A stretch of 64,000 bases of DNA from Capsaspora owczarzaki ATCC 30864 (taxonomy: Eukaryota > Opisthokonta > Filasterea): assembly GCF_000151315.2 (NCBI RefSeq), contig NW_011887296.1, positions 1,636,998 through 1,700,997 of the forward strand, in the 5' to 3' direction. Positions 21,089 through 34,129 of the stretch are shown here, piece by piece (position 1 is the stretch's first letter; each line of letters begins with the position of its first letter). Made by a program: the position numbers and the translations under genes. Below the pieces are notes generated by a model. It made no database searches and was not told the origin of the DNA. It was given only the letters and a program-made list of their open reading frames with translations.

Positions 21089-24000
21089 TTAGGCTTTGGG
21101 CTTGAGCTTCTTGTTGGCCATTTCCGCGAGCATGGCACCCATGCCGCCGCCAACGCCGCCAGCAGGTCCTGTAGATGAAGAGGCAGGATTCAAAGGGTGA
21201 GAGTGTGATGTCTCTGGAGCGGCAGGTTGCGCAAACCGAAAACCCAACAGCAGAGACTCGACATACCTTTTCCTGGAGCAGGCGAGGAACTGGCCGACGC
21301 GCCGCCCGCCGAAGACAGGCTCGTCTGCGACGGGGCACGGTCGATCTTGGGGGCCTTCTTCAGCTTGGTGCCCTGTTGAATTTGGTCCAACAGCGCACTT
21401 CGACCAGGAGCTGAGCACAAAAACCACAACGTGTGAGACTCTGGCAAATCCACCACTGCCAACGGCAAAGCCAAGCAAGAAACAAGCAAACAAATCTTAC
21501 TCGCACTGGCGGGAGGAGGCATCTGGCCCATCGGCGGCGGGGGCGGTGGTGCCGGGGCAGCCGGCGGAGGTGGCGGCGGGGGTGGGCCGCCTCCGGCTGA
21601 AGGAGCGGGTGCAGCCACCGGTGCAGGCGCTGGTGCAGGAGCGGGAGCAGGGGTGGCAGCAACAGGGGCCACCGACGAAGCCGCGGATGCAGACTTGAGC
21701 TGCGCTTGAAGGGTCTTGACTTCTTGCTCGAGGCGGGAAATCTTGTCCAGGTCGGCCTTGTTGGACGAGGGTACGGCCGGCGCTGCAGCAACAACTGGAC
21801 GACTGGCTGCGGCGGTCTTGGCCGTGGCGAGCTCCTTCTCCTGGTCTGCAACACGCTTTGTGAGGTCGGCCACCTTCTTCTCGGCCTCCGTGGCTTTCTT
21901 GTCGGCATCGGCCGCCTTCTTCTCGGCATCGGCAGCCTTCTTGTCAGCCGTCGCGAGTGTTTGTCCTGCAGTGGCTTTCTCGGTCGTCAGCTGCTTGACT
22001 TGGGCTGCGAGCCAGAACAAGGCACCGAAAAAAATAACAATTAAGATTCGGCAGTTTGAACAGTTTTGCAAAGAGTGCAACCTCAAAACTCAAACACATA
22101 CCGTCAAGAGCCGCTTGTTTGGTTTGAGACTCGGACAGCTGCTTGCGCAGGTCTGCCAGAGCAGCCTGCTCGGCGGAACCTTGCGAGGCAGTTGCGACGG
22201 CAGCTTGAGTCTGCGCGGCCTTGAGTTGCTGCTCGTGAGAAGCTGCGGCCTCCTTCTGGAGTCGCTCGGCGTCCCCAGCGCGTTTTTCAAGTGCCGCCTT
22301 TTCGGCAGACGCTGCAGCCACTTGCGCGAGTGCAGTCTTCAGTTGTGCTATCAGAGCCAACCAATGAAACGAAAAAAAAATGAACCGGAGTAAGCACACG
22401 TCCAATCGGACCAGCACTCAAATCAAACTCCAAAACATTCACGCTTACCATCCAAACTAGACGCGTTGGCAGTCGCATCAGCAGCCGCCTTCTTGGCATC
22501 GGCGACTTCCTTGTCGCTCAGTGTCTTGGAAGCAAGCGTCGCAGTCGCGAGCTCGCGATTGGAATGCAGCTTTTGGTCGGCCATTTGCTTGATCAAATCC
22601 GTCACTTTGTGGTCTGCCGCTTCGCGAGCAGTCTTTTCTTGCGCAAGCGCGGCGCGAGCGGTTGCGAGGTCGTTGGCCACATCGGACGAGGTTGACTTGA
22701 TCTGGTCGGCGAGAGACTGGCGCGCAGCTTCGGCACTAGCGGCGGCGGTCTTGCTGGCCTCGAGTTGCGAGGCCGTTGACGCAGCGGTGGCGCGCACAGT
22801 GGTCAGTTCGGCAGTGACACGAGCGAGGTCTGCAACGACCTGTGCATCGGTCGATTTGAGCTTGGCCAGCTCTGCATCAACGGCGGCTTTCTCCTTGCGA
22901 GCTTGCTCGAGTTGCTGCGCGGCAGAGGCGGCTGTTGTTGCCGAAGACTGGCTCGACGCGAGCTGCCCCTTGGCTGTGGCAAGCTCGGTCTGCGTTTGCG
23001 CCAGCTGTTGCTTGGCAGTCTCGGCGTTCTTGTTGGCTTGCTCGGCAGCTGCTTTGCTGGTTTGGAGCTCGGCCTGCGCTTGCTTGAGTTGCGTCTCCGC
23101 GGCAGTCTTGGCAGTTTGGGCAGCTTGGAGTGTGAGTTTAACCTGCTGCAGCTCGGCGGTAAGTGCGGGAGATGGGCCAGCGGGAGCTGCAACTGGAGCC
23201 GCAACTGCAGCACCCTGTTGAGCGCGGAGCGCGTCCAGTTCCAGCTCGAGCGTGCCGATGCGTTCGTCTTGGTCGACAATGGTCTTGAGCGAGCCTTCGT
23301 ACAAGGTCTTGTCGAGCAGCAGGTTTTCCTTCACAGCAATCAGCTCGGCCGTGAGCGCGGCATTCTCAGTCTTGAGCTTGACGAGCTCGATTGTGTTGGC
23401 CGAATTCGACGACGAGCCGGACGGGGCGGCGGTCTTTGCGGCGGGCAGCGAAACGGCACTCACACGCTTTGCGGCTTCGAGTTCGCTCTTGAGCGAGGCA
23501 ATGTTCGCGTTCAGCTCGCGGATTTGCTCGGCCTGCTGCGACTGGATGGCCGAGTTGGAGTTGGCCGCCTTCCGAGTGGCCTCCAAGTCGCGGACCAGCT
23601 GGGAGTTTTCGGCGGCCAGCCGGGTAGTTTCAGCGTTCGATGAGGCAGCAGCAGCAGCAGAAGCAGAAGCCGGCGCAGGAGCCCGTCGTGCCGTTTCAAG
23701 CTCTGCTTTTGCGGAGGCGAGTTGAGTCATCAGTTCGCGAATGCGTTCGGCCTGTTGGCGCTGAACATTCTCGGCTTGCTGAAGAGGCGTGGAGGCAACG
23801 GGTGACGATGTGGCGACGGCTGGCGACGATGCAGCAACGGCTTTCGGCGGGGTGGCAGCAACAGGAACAGGGGGTGTGCTAGCGCTGCCACCAGAGATGA
23901 GCTTTCCAGGAGTTTGGGCGGGAGCAGGCGCCGGTGAAACGCTCGCAGAAGGTGCGGTTGCGGCAGCCGCAGCAGCAGCCCCTCCAAACGCCTTGGCAAT

Positions 24001-26366
24001 GGTTGCTTGCGCCGCAGCCAACGCGGCCTCGTTTCGTGCAGCTGGAGCAGCAGCAGCCGGAGCAGCAGCCGGTGCGCCACTGGAAGTTTTACGCTCTGTG
24101 CCGGCTTTCACTTTGCCTATCGCGTTGCAGAGCGTTGTCCAGGGGAGAGGTGTTAGATAACTGAGCAATAAGACTCGAGACGAAGCACGCAGAAACAAAG
24201 AGCTTACCAGTGTCGAAAATATTCAAGTCCAGCAGAGGGGCGCCAGTCGAAGCAACTCCACCGACAACGTAGAGCTTGCCCTTGAGGGAGCACATGCCAC
24301 CAAAAGAGCTAGCGGATGGATTGGGACCCATGAGGCTCGGTTCGTTCGGGAACTGCATCCACTCATTAGCTGGCAACCAAAAAAAAAAAAAAAAAAAACA
24401 GAGGGTGCCAAAAACAGAGGAGGAGTGCAAGTGAGTGTTGATTCGGTCATGCCAAGAAGGAGCAAACGAGCGAGATGCCACGTACCTGCGAGATCGAACG
24501 CCCAGAGATCGTCGAAAGCATCGCCTGCATTGTTCTGGCCACCGAAAAAGTACAAGACTTTGCCAACGGCAGCCGAGGAGTGCCCCGCGCGCGCTGGAGG
24601 AGGGCTTCCGCGCTGAGAGACGGCCGACCAGGTCTGACTCGCAAAGTCGAACGCGAGCAAATCTTGCAAGAGCGCGCCGGACGCCGAAGCGCCGCCAAAC
24701 ACGTACAATTTGCCATCCACCACTTCTGCGCTGTGTCGGGTGCGTGCGAGCTGAGAGGCCGAGATGCCGCCCTTGACTGGAACTTCAGTCCATGCCAGAG
24801 AGCCTAGATGCGAGTGAGAGGGGTTTAAAAAAACAAACGCAGAGGTGTGAGCAAAGTGCACAATTCACGCATCAAAAAAGTACAACGCGCTCTTTCACAG
24901 ATGGCCATACGAGTGTCAAGAATGAACAGGTCGCCAATTGCAGCAGTGCCGGGAGTATCGGACTGGCCGCCGACCACCACAAGACGGTCGTCAATGATGG
25001 ACAGGGTGTGGTGGATGCGTGGCTTGGGCGGGGTCCCGGTGGTCCGCGGACGCGACCACGCCTTCGAGACAGTGTTGAGAATGTACACGTCCGTGTCGAC
25101 AATGCCAGCCGCGACCTTGCCACCCCAGTTGAACAACTGTCAGAGCCAGCCGAGCCAGAACAAACAACCAAGCACCCAGAACCGGACAAAACAGGATCAG
25201 TGAGTTTTGCTCGCTATTGGTTTTGCAATTGGTTTTTTTGTGTGTGTGCACCTTATCGGCAGAGTATGCAGACGCGTGCGCCACGCGTGGTGGAGGAGGG
25301 ACGCCAGTCACTGTGAGCTTGACCCAGCTTGACAACCCAGCTGCAAATCAAAAGTGTGCAAAAATCGAACAAAGGGGGTGAGACGGGTGAGCATTGCAAG
25401 CAACGAGCGGGTTTCGGTATCGCGACAATCTCGATTTGTCTCAGAATTGTTTCTCGGGTCGACTGAGTGTCTCAGACTTGAGATTCGCCTCGCAGCAATT
25501 TCGCTCAAGTGGTGACGCCTCTCTGCTTGCGCTATTCTCATCACAAATCCTTCCTTCCTTCCTTCCTTCCTTCCTTCCTTCCTTGAGCTTTTCGTTCGGA
25601 TCGCATCACCCCTCGGAAGCGGAAGTCAGAGGTTGTGAATCCGCTCGTGACTGACTGACTGACTGTGGAGCTCGCTTCCCAGCCGACCTTCGTTTCCAGA
25701 CCGCCGCCCGGCCACCCCATGCAAACCCATCACGATGTTTACATTGAGACACACTCTCACGTCCAACCAGCGAAGAACGAGCTCCAGAACGAAAAAAACA
25801 AAAAATTCTCAAGAAACGAACAACACAGACAGTTTCCTTTCCAGGAAGGCGTGGTGCGATTAGTGAGCGAATGGTATGTACGAAATTCCGCTTCAACCGC
25901 GGTCAATCCATACGGACGCTGCTAACTAACTGTCTTTTTGGCAATTGTTTTTTTTTTCTGGTTTTTTTTTTTTTTTTTTTTTGGTTCAAAACTGTGGCAA
26001 ATTTTTGTGTGATTTTTGTGATTTTTGCGACTTTTTGGCTGAGTTACGAACAAAAGTGAGCAAACGACAGCTGAAATCGAGACGAACGCGATGAAGCGGA
26101 GGGGAAAGGTGAGTGAGTGAGCGAGTGGGTGAGCGAGTGGGTGAGCGAGTGAGCGAGGGCGCACCGGTGGTGAGGACGAATGTGTCGGCGCTGAGCTGGG
26201 GAGCGGGCGCGCTGGACGAGAGCGGCGACGGGCCTACAACGCCGCCGGTCAGCCAGATCTCGCTGTCGTTGCGGCTGGAGCACGCAAAGCTCGACAGCGG
26301 GAAGGGCGATGCGCCAGACACGCGCTGGGCACCGGACCACGGCATCGGTTTGCCTCGAATTGACAT
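21089..26366 (-). CDS. Kelch-propeller / coiled-coil / polyproline / WH2 protein, probable actin regulator
   Basis: Ten exons sum exactly to 1212 residues: 26366-26165, 25340-25252, 25136-24911, 24803-24486, 24369-24208, 24116-22449, 22347-22102, 22004-21501, 21410-21267 and 21168-21089. Almost every junction has the same phase. Exons 1-5 encode Kelch repeats (for example RIHHTLSIIDDRLVVVGGQS, TRHSAEVVDGKLYVFGGAS, AGHSSAAVGKVLYFFGGQN, MCSLKGKLYVVGGV), enough for a six-blade propeller. Exons 6-8 encode about 650 residues of Ala/Gln/Glu/Lys-rich coiled coil with Ala/Pro/Ser linkers. Then come proline runs (profilin/EVH1/SH3-type ligands). Exon 9 has GRSALLDQIQQGTKLKKAPK, a good WH2 actin-monomer-binding motif. 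The protein ends MLAEMANKKLKPKA, a basic tail. The order resembles WASP/WIP-family output regions joined to a Kelch sensor. I know no named protein with this exact architecture. Confidence 0.8.
25550..25584. repeat. CCTT microsatellite
   Basis: A run of CCTT units about 35 bases long lies in the first intron of the Kelch-WH2 gene. A similar shorter CCTT run lies in a ClC intron at about 14661-14684. Confidence 0.9.
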
Positions 26367-27350
26367 GATTGGAAACAAAAAAAAAAAAAAATGAAAACTG
26401 AAAATTTTGATTTTGGGGTTTTGGGGGTTTTGATGGTGCTTTCCAAAGTGTCGACGAACGCAGCGAATTGCGACATGAAGGACAGTCCAGCGACCGCGCC
26501 TTGTTCAATGGACGAGTAGCAAATATCATTTTCTTCATTCTGGATAGCTCGGGAAGCGTCGCACGTTGACCAAAGGGCTGAAAAATATTTGTGGAGAGGA
26601 TGGGGTGGTTGAAACGAGGCCATTAGAGTGGCGGTTTTCGAATTCTGATGATCAAATACTGCTCTCCTTTATATTGTGAACGTGTTTGAATCGACAAACA
26701 TTGCAATAAGAGCTCGCTTGCCACCGGCGCGAAAAAAATGAAAGACCAGATGCTCTTTCGACAATTACGCTTGGAAGCACACTTTGGCCACGATTGACGT
26801 CTTTTATTGCCGAAAATCGCCCCTTCAACACAACCATTGCAAAGAAAAACACAAGCACACAAAAAATTCGTCAACCAGAGTCGAGTCCGTTCAGCCAGCA
26901 AGGGTAGCCGGTGGTTGTTAGCCAAAATTTCGGAAAATCGCGCGAATTTGGATGCTTTTTGGGTTGTTGTGATTGCACATTCGGCATCCGTCAATCGCCT
27001 TTCCTTAGCAAATATCTCTACTGATCCACCTCGTGAGGATCCGGAGGCGGACGGCTCATTGGAACGATACACTCCATGAAGCAGCATTTGAAATTTGATT
27101 CAAATTTCGACCACAGTTGAAACGAGTCGCGCTTTTCAAAACGAAATTACAATTCTCGAGCATGACTCCTCGCCCAAATCACAAATCATCAAAGAACGAC
27201 CCAAACTCCACAGATCCAAGATCCAAACCAAAATTACCTGATTCAGCACAAAACCAAAAACAAAAAAAAGCTCACTCCTCAAGATTTCCTCACCTTGAAG
27301 ACTTTTTTTTTTTTTTTTTTTTGTTTCAATTTTAATCGTTGACCGCTACC
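26367..27350. other. Shared upstream region of the Kelch-WH2 and myosin II genes
   Basis: Two genes diverge from this 984-base region, so it should hold both promoters. T runs sit just 5' of both start codons: minus strand at 26377-26391, plus strand at 27303-27322. An overlapping pair of open frames near 26620-27090 has no recognisable protein features, so I do not call a gene there. Confidence 0.4.
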
Positions 27351-30300
27351 ATGTCTCACAAGGAAGAAGACGCGATGGCCTACCTTTCGGTGGGCAAGAA
27401 GAACGACGTTGCCGACGCCGCCGTCCAGGCCGAGTGGGCTGCCAAGAAGTGGGTCTGGATCCCCGACGACAACGAGGGTTTCGTCGCGGCCTCGCTCAAG
27501 TCCGAGACCGACAAGGATGCGACCGTCGAGGTTGCTGGCGGCAAGACCCTGACCGTCAAGCGTGACGACGTCCACAAGGCCAATCCGCCCAAGTTCGACA
27601 AGACTGAGGACATGGCTTCGCTCTCCCACCTCAACGAGGCGTCCGTCCTCCAGAACCTTAAGGCCCGCTACTTTAGCAACATGATCTACGTAAGTTTGAA
27701 AGACCGATGGCGATCCCGCTGGGATGGGGGGGGGGGCAAAGGAAAAGGAACGAAGAGGGAAAAAAAAAAAAAACAAAAAAAAAGGCAAAGAATTTGAAAA
27801 AAAGAAAAAAGAAAAAAGAAAAAGAAAAAATGTTTCGCTGGAAATGCATTGGAAAAAAGAAAAAGAAAAAAAAGGCATCCACAGATCGCAATTTTTTTTG
27901 TTAAATTTCAATTCTTTTCGATTTCGACTTTTTGCCTTTTTTTCTTTCGCTGCTTGCTTTTCTGTGCTTTTCTGTCGCCGGATGCGGATGCAGCGATGTG
28001 AGCGATCACGTTGTCACATCCGCAGCGGGGCACTGCTGGAAAGCGGAAGGCGCAAAAACAAGCAGCGCGAAAAGAGATCTAATCAAGCGAAAATCAACAA
28101 AGAAAAAAAAATGCCTATTCGCTTTTTTTCGTTTTTTGCCACTGTTTGATTCGTTTCTCGCGCTGCCGAGACGCGCACCCACACCCACACACGCTTGTCG
28201 AAATGCAAGCATGGATGGATGGTGCAAATCCTGTCGCTCTTGCGCTGCTGCGTCGACGCGCTTCCTTTGGTTTGTGGTTTTTTTTTGCATTTGTTGGATT
28301 CTTTTTTTTATTTTTTATTTTTTATTGCTTTATTCGATCGCCTTCCTTTTCGAGCGTTGCTGAACAACAATTCCTCAAAAAAGGGAAAAGCAAAAAAAAA
28401 AAAAAAATTCTTGCTTTTTGGTTGAATTTCTGTTGGTTGGAAATTTCGTTGCTTTTGTTGCTTGTTTGCTTTCAAAGCTGAGCAACAAGAAGACAAGGAC
28501 GAAGAAGACAGAGGTGATGAAGCGAGAATGCATTCGTCGACGATTGGCAAAAAACCCCCTCAAAAAACACAAAATCACAATCCATCTGTCTGCCTCGCCT
28601 TTTTTCTTTGCAAAACTAACTCTTCTTTCTCTCTCCTTCAACCCCAAACGACAGACCTACTCGGGCCTCTTCTGCGTCGTCATCAACCCCTACAAGAAGC
28701 TCCCGATCTACTCGGACAAGGTCGTCCAGATGTACAAGGGCCGCAGGCGCCAGGAGCTGCCCCCGCACGTCTACGCCCTGACGGACTCTGCCTACCGCGA
28801 CATGCTCCAGGAGCGCGAGAACCAGTCCATTCTCTGCACGGGCGAGTCTGGTGCCGGCAAGACGGAGAACACCAAGAAGGTCATCCAGTACCTCGCCTCG
28901 ATTGCGTCGGGCTCGTCCAAGTCCCAGGGCCAGCTCGAGGCTCAGCTCCTCCAGGCCAACCCCATCCTCGAGGCGTTCGGCAACGCCAAGACGATCAAGA
29001 ACGACAACTCTTCGCGCTTCGGCAAGTTCATCCGCATTGAGTTTGACAAGACTGGCCACATTTCGGGCGGCAACATTGAGACGTACCTGCTCGAAAAGTC
29101 GCGTTCCATCCGCCAGTCCGAGACGGAGCGTGATTTCCACATCTTCTTCCAGCTCCTCCGCGGCGCCTCCAAGGACCAGGCCCGCGACCTCCTCCTCGAG
29201 GACGTGACCAAGTACCGCTTCCTCAACGGCGAGAAGACGGTCGAGGGCATGGACGACGTGGCCGAGTTCAAGAACACCACCTACGCCATGAACGTGTTTG
29301 AGATTTCCGAGGCTGAGCAGACCGCCATGTTCAAGATTGTCTCTGGTATCCTCCAGCTGGGCAACATGGTCTTCCAGCAGGAGAAGCGCTCCGACCAGGC
29401 CATCCTCAACGACGACACGTATGCCCAGAAGGCCTGCACCATGCTCGGCATTCCGCTCGGCGAGTTCACTCGCAGCCTCCTCAAGCCCCGTGTCAAGGCC
29501 GGTCGCGACATTGTCACCAAGGCCCAGAACAAGGAGCAGGTCGAGTTTGCCGTCGAGGCCATCTCCAAGGCCCTCTACGAGCGTCTCTTCAAGCACGTTG
29601 TTGCCCGCATCAACAAGGCCCTCGACACCAAGCGCCAGTCGTCCTCGTTCATTGGCATTCTCGATATCGCTGGTTTTGAAATCTTCAAGGTCAACTCGTT
29701 CGAGCAGCTCTGCATCAACTACACGAACGAGAAGCTCCAGCAGCTCTTCAACCACCACATGTTCATCCTCGAACAGGAGGAGTACCAGAAGGAAGGCATT
29801 GACTGGACGTTCATTGACTTTGGTCTTGATCTGCAGCCCTGCATTGACCTGCTCGAGAAGCCCCTCGGCATCCTCTCCATCCTCGACGAGGAGTGCCTCT
29901 TCCCCAAGGCCACCGACAAGTCGTTCGTCGAGAAGCTCGACTCGAACCACGACAAGAAGCACCCCAAGTACAAGAAGCCCCCGCCGGTCAAGTCCAACGC
30001 CGACTTTATTGTCGTCCACTACGCCGGCGAGGTCGGCTACATGGCTGAGCAGTGGCTTGTCAAGAACATGGATCCCCTCAACGACAACGTCACCGAGCTT
30101 CTCGCCAAGTCCACCGAGCCCCTCGTCGCCGAGCTCTGGTCGGACGGCTACGTCGCCCCTGCCCAGGCCAGCGAGTCTGCCTTTGGCGCCACCACCCGTG
30201 CTCGCAAGGGCATGTTCCGCACTGTCGCCCAGATCCACAAGGAGCAGCTCGAGCATTTGATGACCACCCTCCGCAACACCCAGCCCCATTTCGTCCGTTG

Positions 30301-33300
30301 CATCATCCCCAACCACGAGAAGAAGGCCGGCAAGATCAACAACCAGCTCGTCCTCGAGCAGCTTCGCTGCAACGGTGTCCTCGAAGGCATCCGTATCGTC
30401 CGTCAAGGTTTCCCGTCGCGCGTCCTCTTCCAAGAGTTCAAGCAGCGCTACGAAATCCTCACCCCTTCTGCCGTCCCCAAGGGTGTCATGGACAACAAGA
30501 AGATTTGCCAAAAGATGGTTGAGGCGCTTGAGCTCGAGGCCAACTCTTTCCGCATTGGTCACTCCAAGATCTTCTTCCGCGCCGGTGTCCTTGCCCAGCT
30601 CGAAGAGCAGCGCGACGAGAAGCTCACGGCCGTCATCAAGGGCTTCCAGGCCTTCTGCCGTGGTTTCATGGCTCGCCGCGACCTCAAGAAGATGATGAGC
30701 AACGAGACTGCCATCCGCATCATCCAGCGCAACACGCGCAAGTACCTCGTCCTCCGCAACTGGGCGTGGTGGAAGCTGTACACCAAGGTCAAGCCTCTGC
30801 TCAACGTTGCTCGCCAAGAGGACGAGATGCGCCAGAAGGAGCAGGAGGTCAAGAAGCTCCAGGAGAAGGCCGAGAAGGAGGAGGCTGCTCGCATCGAGAT
30901 GGAGAAGCTCCACGCCAAGCTGCTCGAGGAGAAGAACGCCCTCGCCACGCAGCTCCAGCTCGAGTCCGAGGCCGCTGCCGAGGCTGAGGAGATGAAGAAC
31001 CGTCTCGCTGCCAAGCGCGCCGAGCTCGAGGGCATTGTCGGCGAGCTTGAGGCCCGCCTCGACGAGGAGGAGGAGATCAAGGCCAAGCTCAGCACTGAGA
31101 AGCGCAAGCTCGAGGCCCAGATCAACGAGATGGAGGAGAAGGTCAACGACCTCGAGACCATCAAGCAGAAGCTCGAGCAGGAGAAGGCTGCCCGCGAGGC
31201 CCAGCTCAAGAAGATTGAGGACGAGCTCACCGTCGAGAAGGACAACGTCGAGAAGCTCACCAAGGAGCGCAACTCGCTCAACGAGAAGCTCACCACCACC
31301 TCTGCTTCCCTCCAGGACCAGGAGGACACCAACAAGCACCTGATCAAGCAGAAGGCCAAGCTCGACGCCACCATCACCGAGCTCGAGGAGCGTCTCCAGA
31401 AGGAGGAGAAGGAGCGTCAGGAACTCGAAAAGCAAAAGCGCAAGCTCGAGTCGGACGTCCGCGACCTCAAGGAGCAGCTCAACGCTGCTGGCGGCGAGAA
31501 GGGTGACCTCGCCTCCACCCTCGGCAAGAAGCAGGCCGAGCTCGAGGCCATCAACTCTGCCCTTGAGGAGGAGAAGGTCCAGCGCTCGAACGTCGAGAAG
31601 GCCAAGCGCGATCTCCAGGCCCAGCTCGAGGAGGTCAACGAGGAGCTCGAGTCTGAGCGCGCTGCCCGCAGCAAGGCTGAGAAGCGTGCCAAGGACCTCG
31701 CTGCCGACTACGACAGCCTGCGTGCCCAGCTCGACGAGTCTGGCGACTCGAACAAGATGCAGGCCGAGCTTCGCGCCAAGCGCGAGGCCGAGCTCGCCTC
31801 GCTCAAGAAGAAGCTCGACGATGAGACTGCCTCGCACGAGGCTGCCCTCACCGACCTCCGCAAGAAGCACACTTCGCTTGCCGAGGAGTCCAACGCCGAG
31901 ATTGACTCGCTCAAGAAGAGCAAGGCCGCCCTCGAGAAGAACGTCTCTGACGCTACTCGCGACCGCGACTCGCTCCAGTCTGAGCTTGATGCCCTCAAGA
32001 AGGCCTACGCCGAGCTCGAGAAGAAGAAGAAGGCTCTCGAGGCCCAGCTTGCCGAGGCCACTGGCCGCCTCAACGAGGACCAGCGCATCATTGCCGAGCT
32101 CCAGTCCCAGAACCAGAAGCTCACTGCCGAGCTCGACTCGACCAGCAAGAACCTCGAGGACCTCGAGTCGCGCTTCTCTGCTCTCGAGAAGGCCAAGAAG
32201 ACTGCCGAGTCTTCGCTCGGCGAGAGCAAGGGCAACATTGAGGCTGAGACCCGTGCCAAGCTTGCTCTTGCTTCCAAGCTGAAGCAGGCCGAGACCGACA
32301 TTGCCGGCCTCAAGGAGCAGCTCGAGGAGGAGGAGGAGGCCAAGGCCGCCCTCGAGAAGCAGATTGCTTCTCTCACTGCCCAGTCTGCCGACTACAAGCG
32401 CAAGGCCGACGATGCTGGCAACCAGGCTGAGGAGTTTGAGGCCACCCGCAAGAAGCTTGGCAAGGACGCTGACGAGCTCCGCACTCGCATTGAGGAGCTC
32501 GAGCACGCTCTGGCCAACTCGGACAAGACCAAGAACCGTCTCCAGGCCGAGCTTGCTGACGTCCAGGTCTCGCTTGATGCCGAGCGCAACACTCGCTCCA
32601 ACCTCGAGAAGAAGCAAAAGAAGTTTGACCAGCAGTTTGCCGAGGAGAAGGCCCGCGGCGAGGAGATTGCCCGCGAGCGCGACGACGCCCAGCGTGACGC
32701 CCGCGATTCGCAGACCAAGATTCTCACCTCCCAGAAGGAGCTCGAGGCTGCTCGCGAGAAGATTTCCGAGCTCGAGCGTGCCAAGAAGACCCTGTCTGCC
32801 GAGCTGCAAGACCTCGTCGCCTCCAAGGACGGCGCTGGCCGCAACGTGCACGAGCTCGAGAAGAGCAAGCGCGCTCTCGAGCAGGTCGTCGAGGAGCAGA
32901 AGACTCAGCTCGAGGAGCTTGAGGACGAGCTCCAGGCCACTGAGGATGCCAAGCTCCGCCTTGAGGTCAACCTCCAGGCCATGAAGGCTCAGCTCGACCG
33001 TGAGCTCAACGCCAAGGACGAGCAGACTGAGGATGCCCGCAAGGCCACCCTCAAGCAGCTTCGCGAGCTCGAGGAGGAGCTCGAGGAGGAGCGCCGCTCC
33101 AAGTCGAACATTCTCCAGCAAAAGAAGAAGCTCGAGCTCGACCTCAAGGACTCTGAGGGTCACGTCGACGAGGCCAACAAGAACAAGGAGGAGGCTGTCC
33201 GCCAGGCCAAGAAGGCTCAGCAGCAGGTCAAGGACATGCAGCGCGAGATTGACGAGTCCCGTCAGACTCGCGAGGAGATTGCCAACGCCCAGCGCGACGC

Positions 33301-34129
33301 TGAGCGCAAGGCTGCTGCTCTTGCCGCCGAAGTCAGCCGTCTCCAGGCCGACCTCGACCAGTCCGAGCGCGCCCGCAAGGCTGCCGAGACTGAGCGCGAT
33401 GAGCTCCACGACGAGGTTTCGGGTGGTGCCAACTCTCGCTCGTCGCTCGCCGAGGCCAAGCGCCGTCTCGAGAACGAGATCCAGCGTCTCCAGGCTGAGC
33501 TCGAAGACGAGACCACCAACGCCGAGGCTGCCACCGACAAGGCCCGCAAGCTCCAGATCAACCTCGACGCCCTCCAGCTCGAGTTTGCCTCTGAGCAGAG
33601 CAACCACCGCAAGGCCGAGGAGGCTCGCGCCGCCCTCGACCGCCAGTCCAAGGACCTCAAGACCCGTCTCGACGAGCTCGAGGCTGCCACTCGCGGCAAG
33701 AGCAAGACCCAGATTGCTCAGCTCGAGCAGCGCGTCAAGGACCTCGAGGCCCAGGTTGAGGAGGAGAACCGCCAGAAGCAGGAGCTCCAGCGTGTCAACA
33801 AGAAGCTCGACCGCAAGGCCAAGGACGCCGTCGCCCAGATTGACGAGGAGCGACGTCTTGCCGAGAGCAACAAGGCTGAGCTCGACAAGGCCACCTCCAA
33901 GCTCAAGACCCAGAAGCGTGCCATCGACGAGGCCGAGGAGGAGAACCAGCGCAACCAGGCTGCCAAGCGCAAGCTCAAGGCCGAGTTCGACGAGCAGACT
34001 GCCGAGCTCGAGGCTGCCCAGCGTGAGGTCACCTCGCTCCGCGCCAAGGTCCGTGGTGGCGGCGCCTCTGCCGTTTCCAGCCGCCGCGCTGCCCGCGACG
34101 AGCCCGCTGACGATGCCACTGACGCTTAA
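27351..34129 (+). CDS. MYH: Myosin II (conventional) heavy chain
   Basis: This is the two-headed actin motor of cytokinesis, cortical tension and contractile bundles. It has two exons, 27351-27689 and 28655-34129, giving 1937 residues, close to animal non-muscle myosin II. The N-terminal SH3-like part contains [17 protein letters not shown]. The motor has the P-loop GESGAGKT (about residue 175), switch [11 protein letters not shown], switch II DIAGFE and the actin-binding stretch [16 protein letters not shown]. One or two IQ/light-chain regions around [14 protein letters not shown] precede the [14 protein letters not shown] junction. The rod is about 1080 residues of heptad coiled coil, ending in a short non-helical tail ([16 protein letters not shown]). 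The intron falls right before [15 protein letters not shown]. Codon use is extremely C/G-ending, unlike the neighbours, suggesting very high expression. The 965-base intron 1 is among the longest here and may carry regulatory sequence. Confidence 0.97.

Noticed and set aside
26623-27087. Open frame upstream of myosin II on the minus strand, and an overlapping plus-strand frame
   Set aside because: No recognisable domain or start context, and the composition looks like intergenic DNA.
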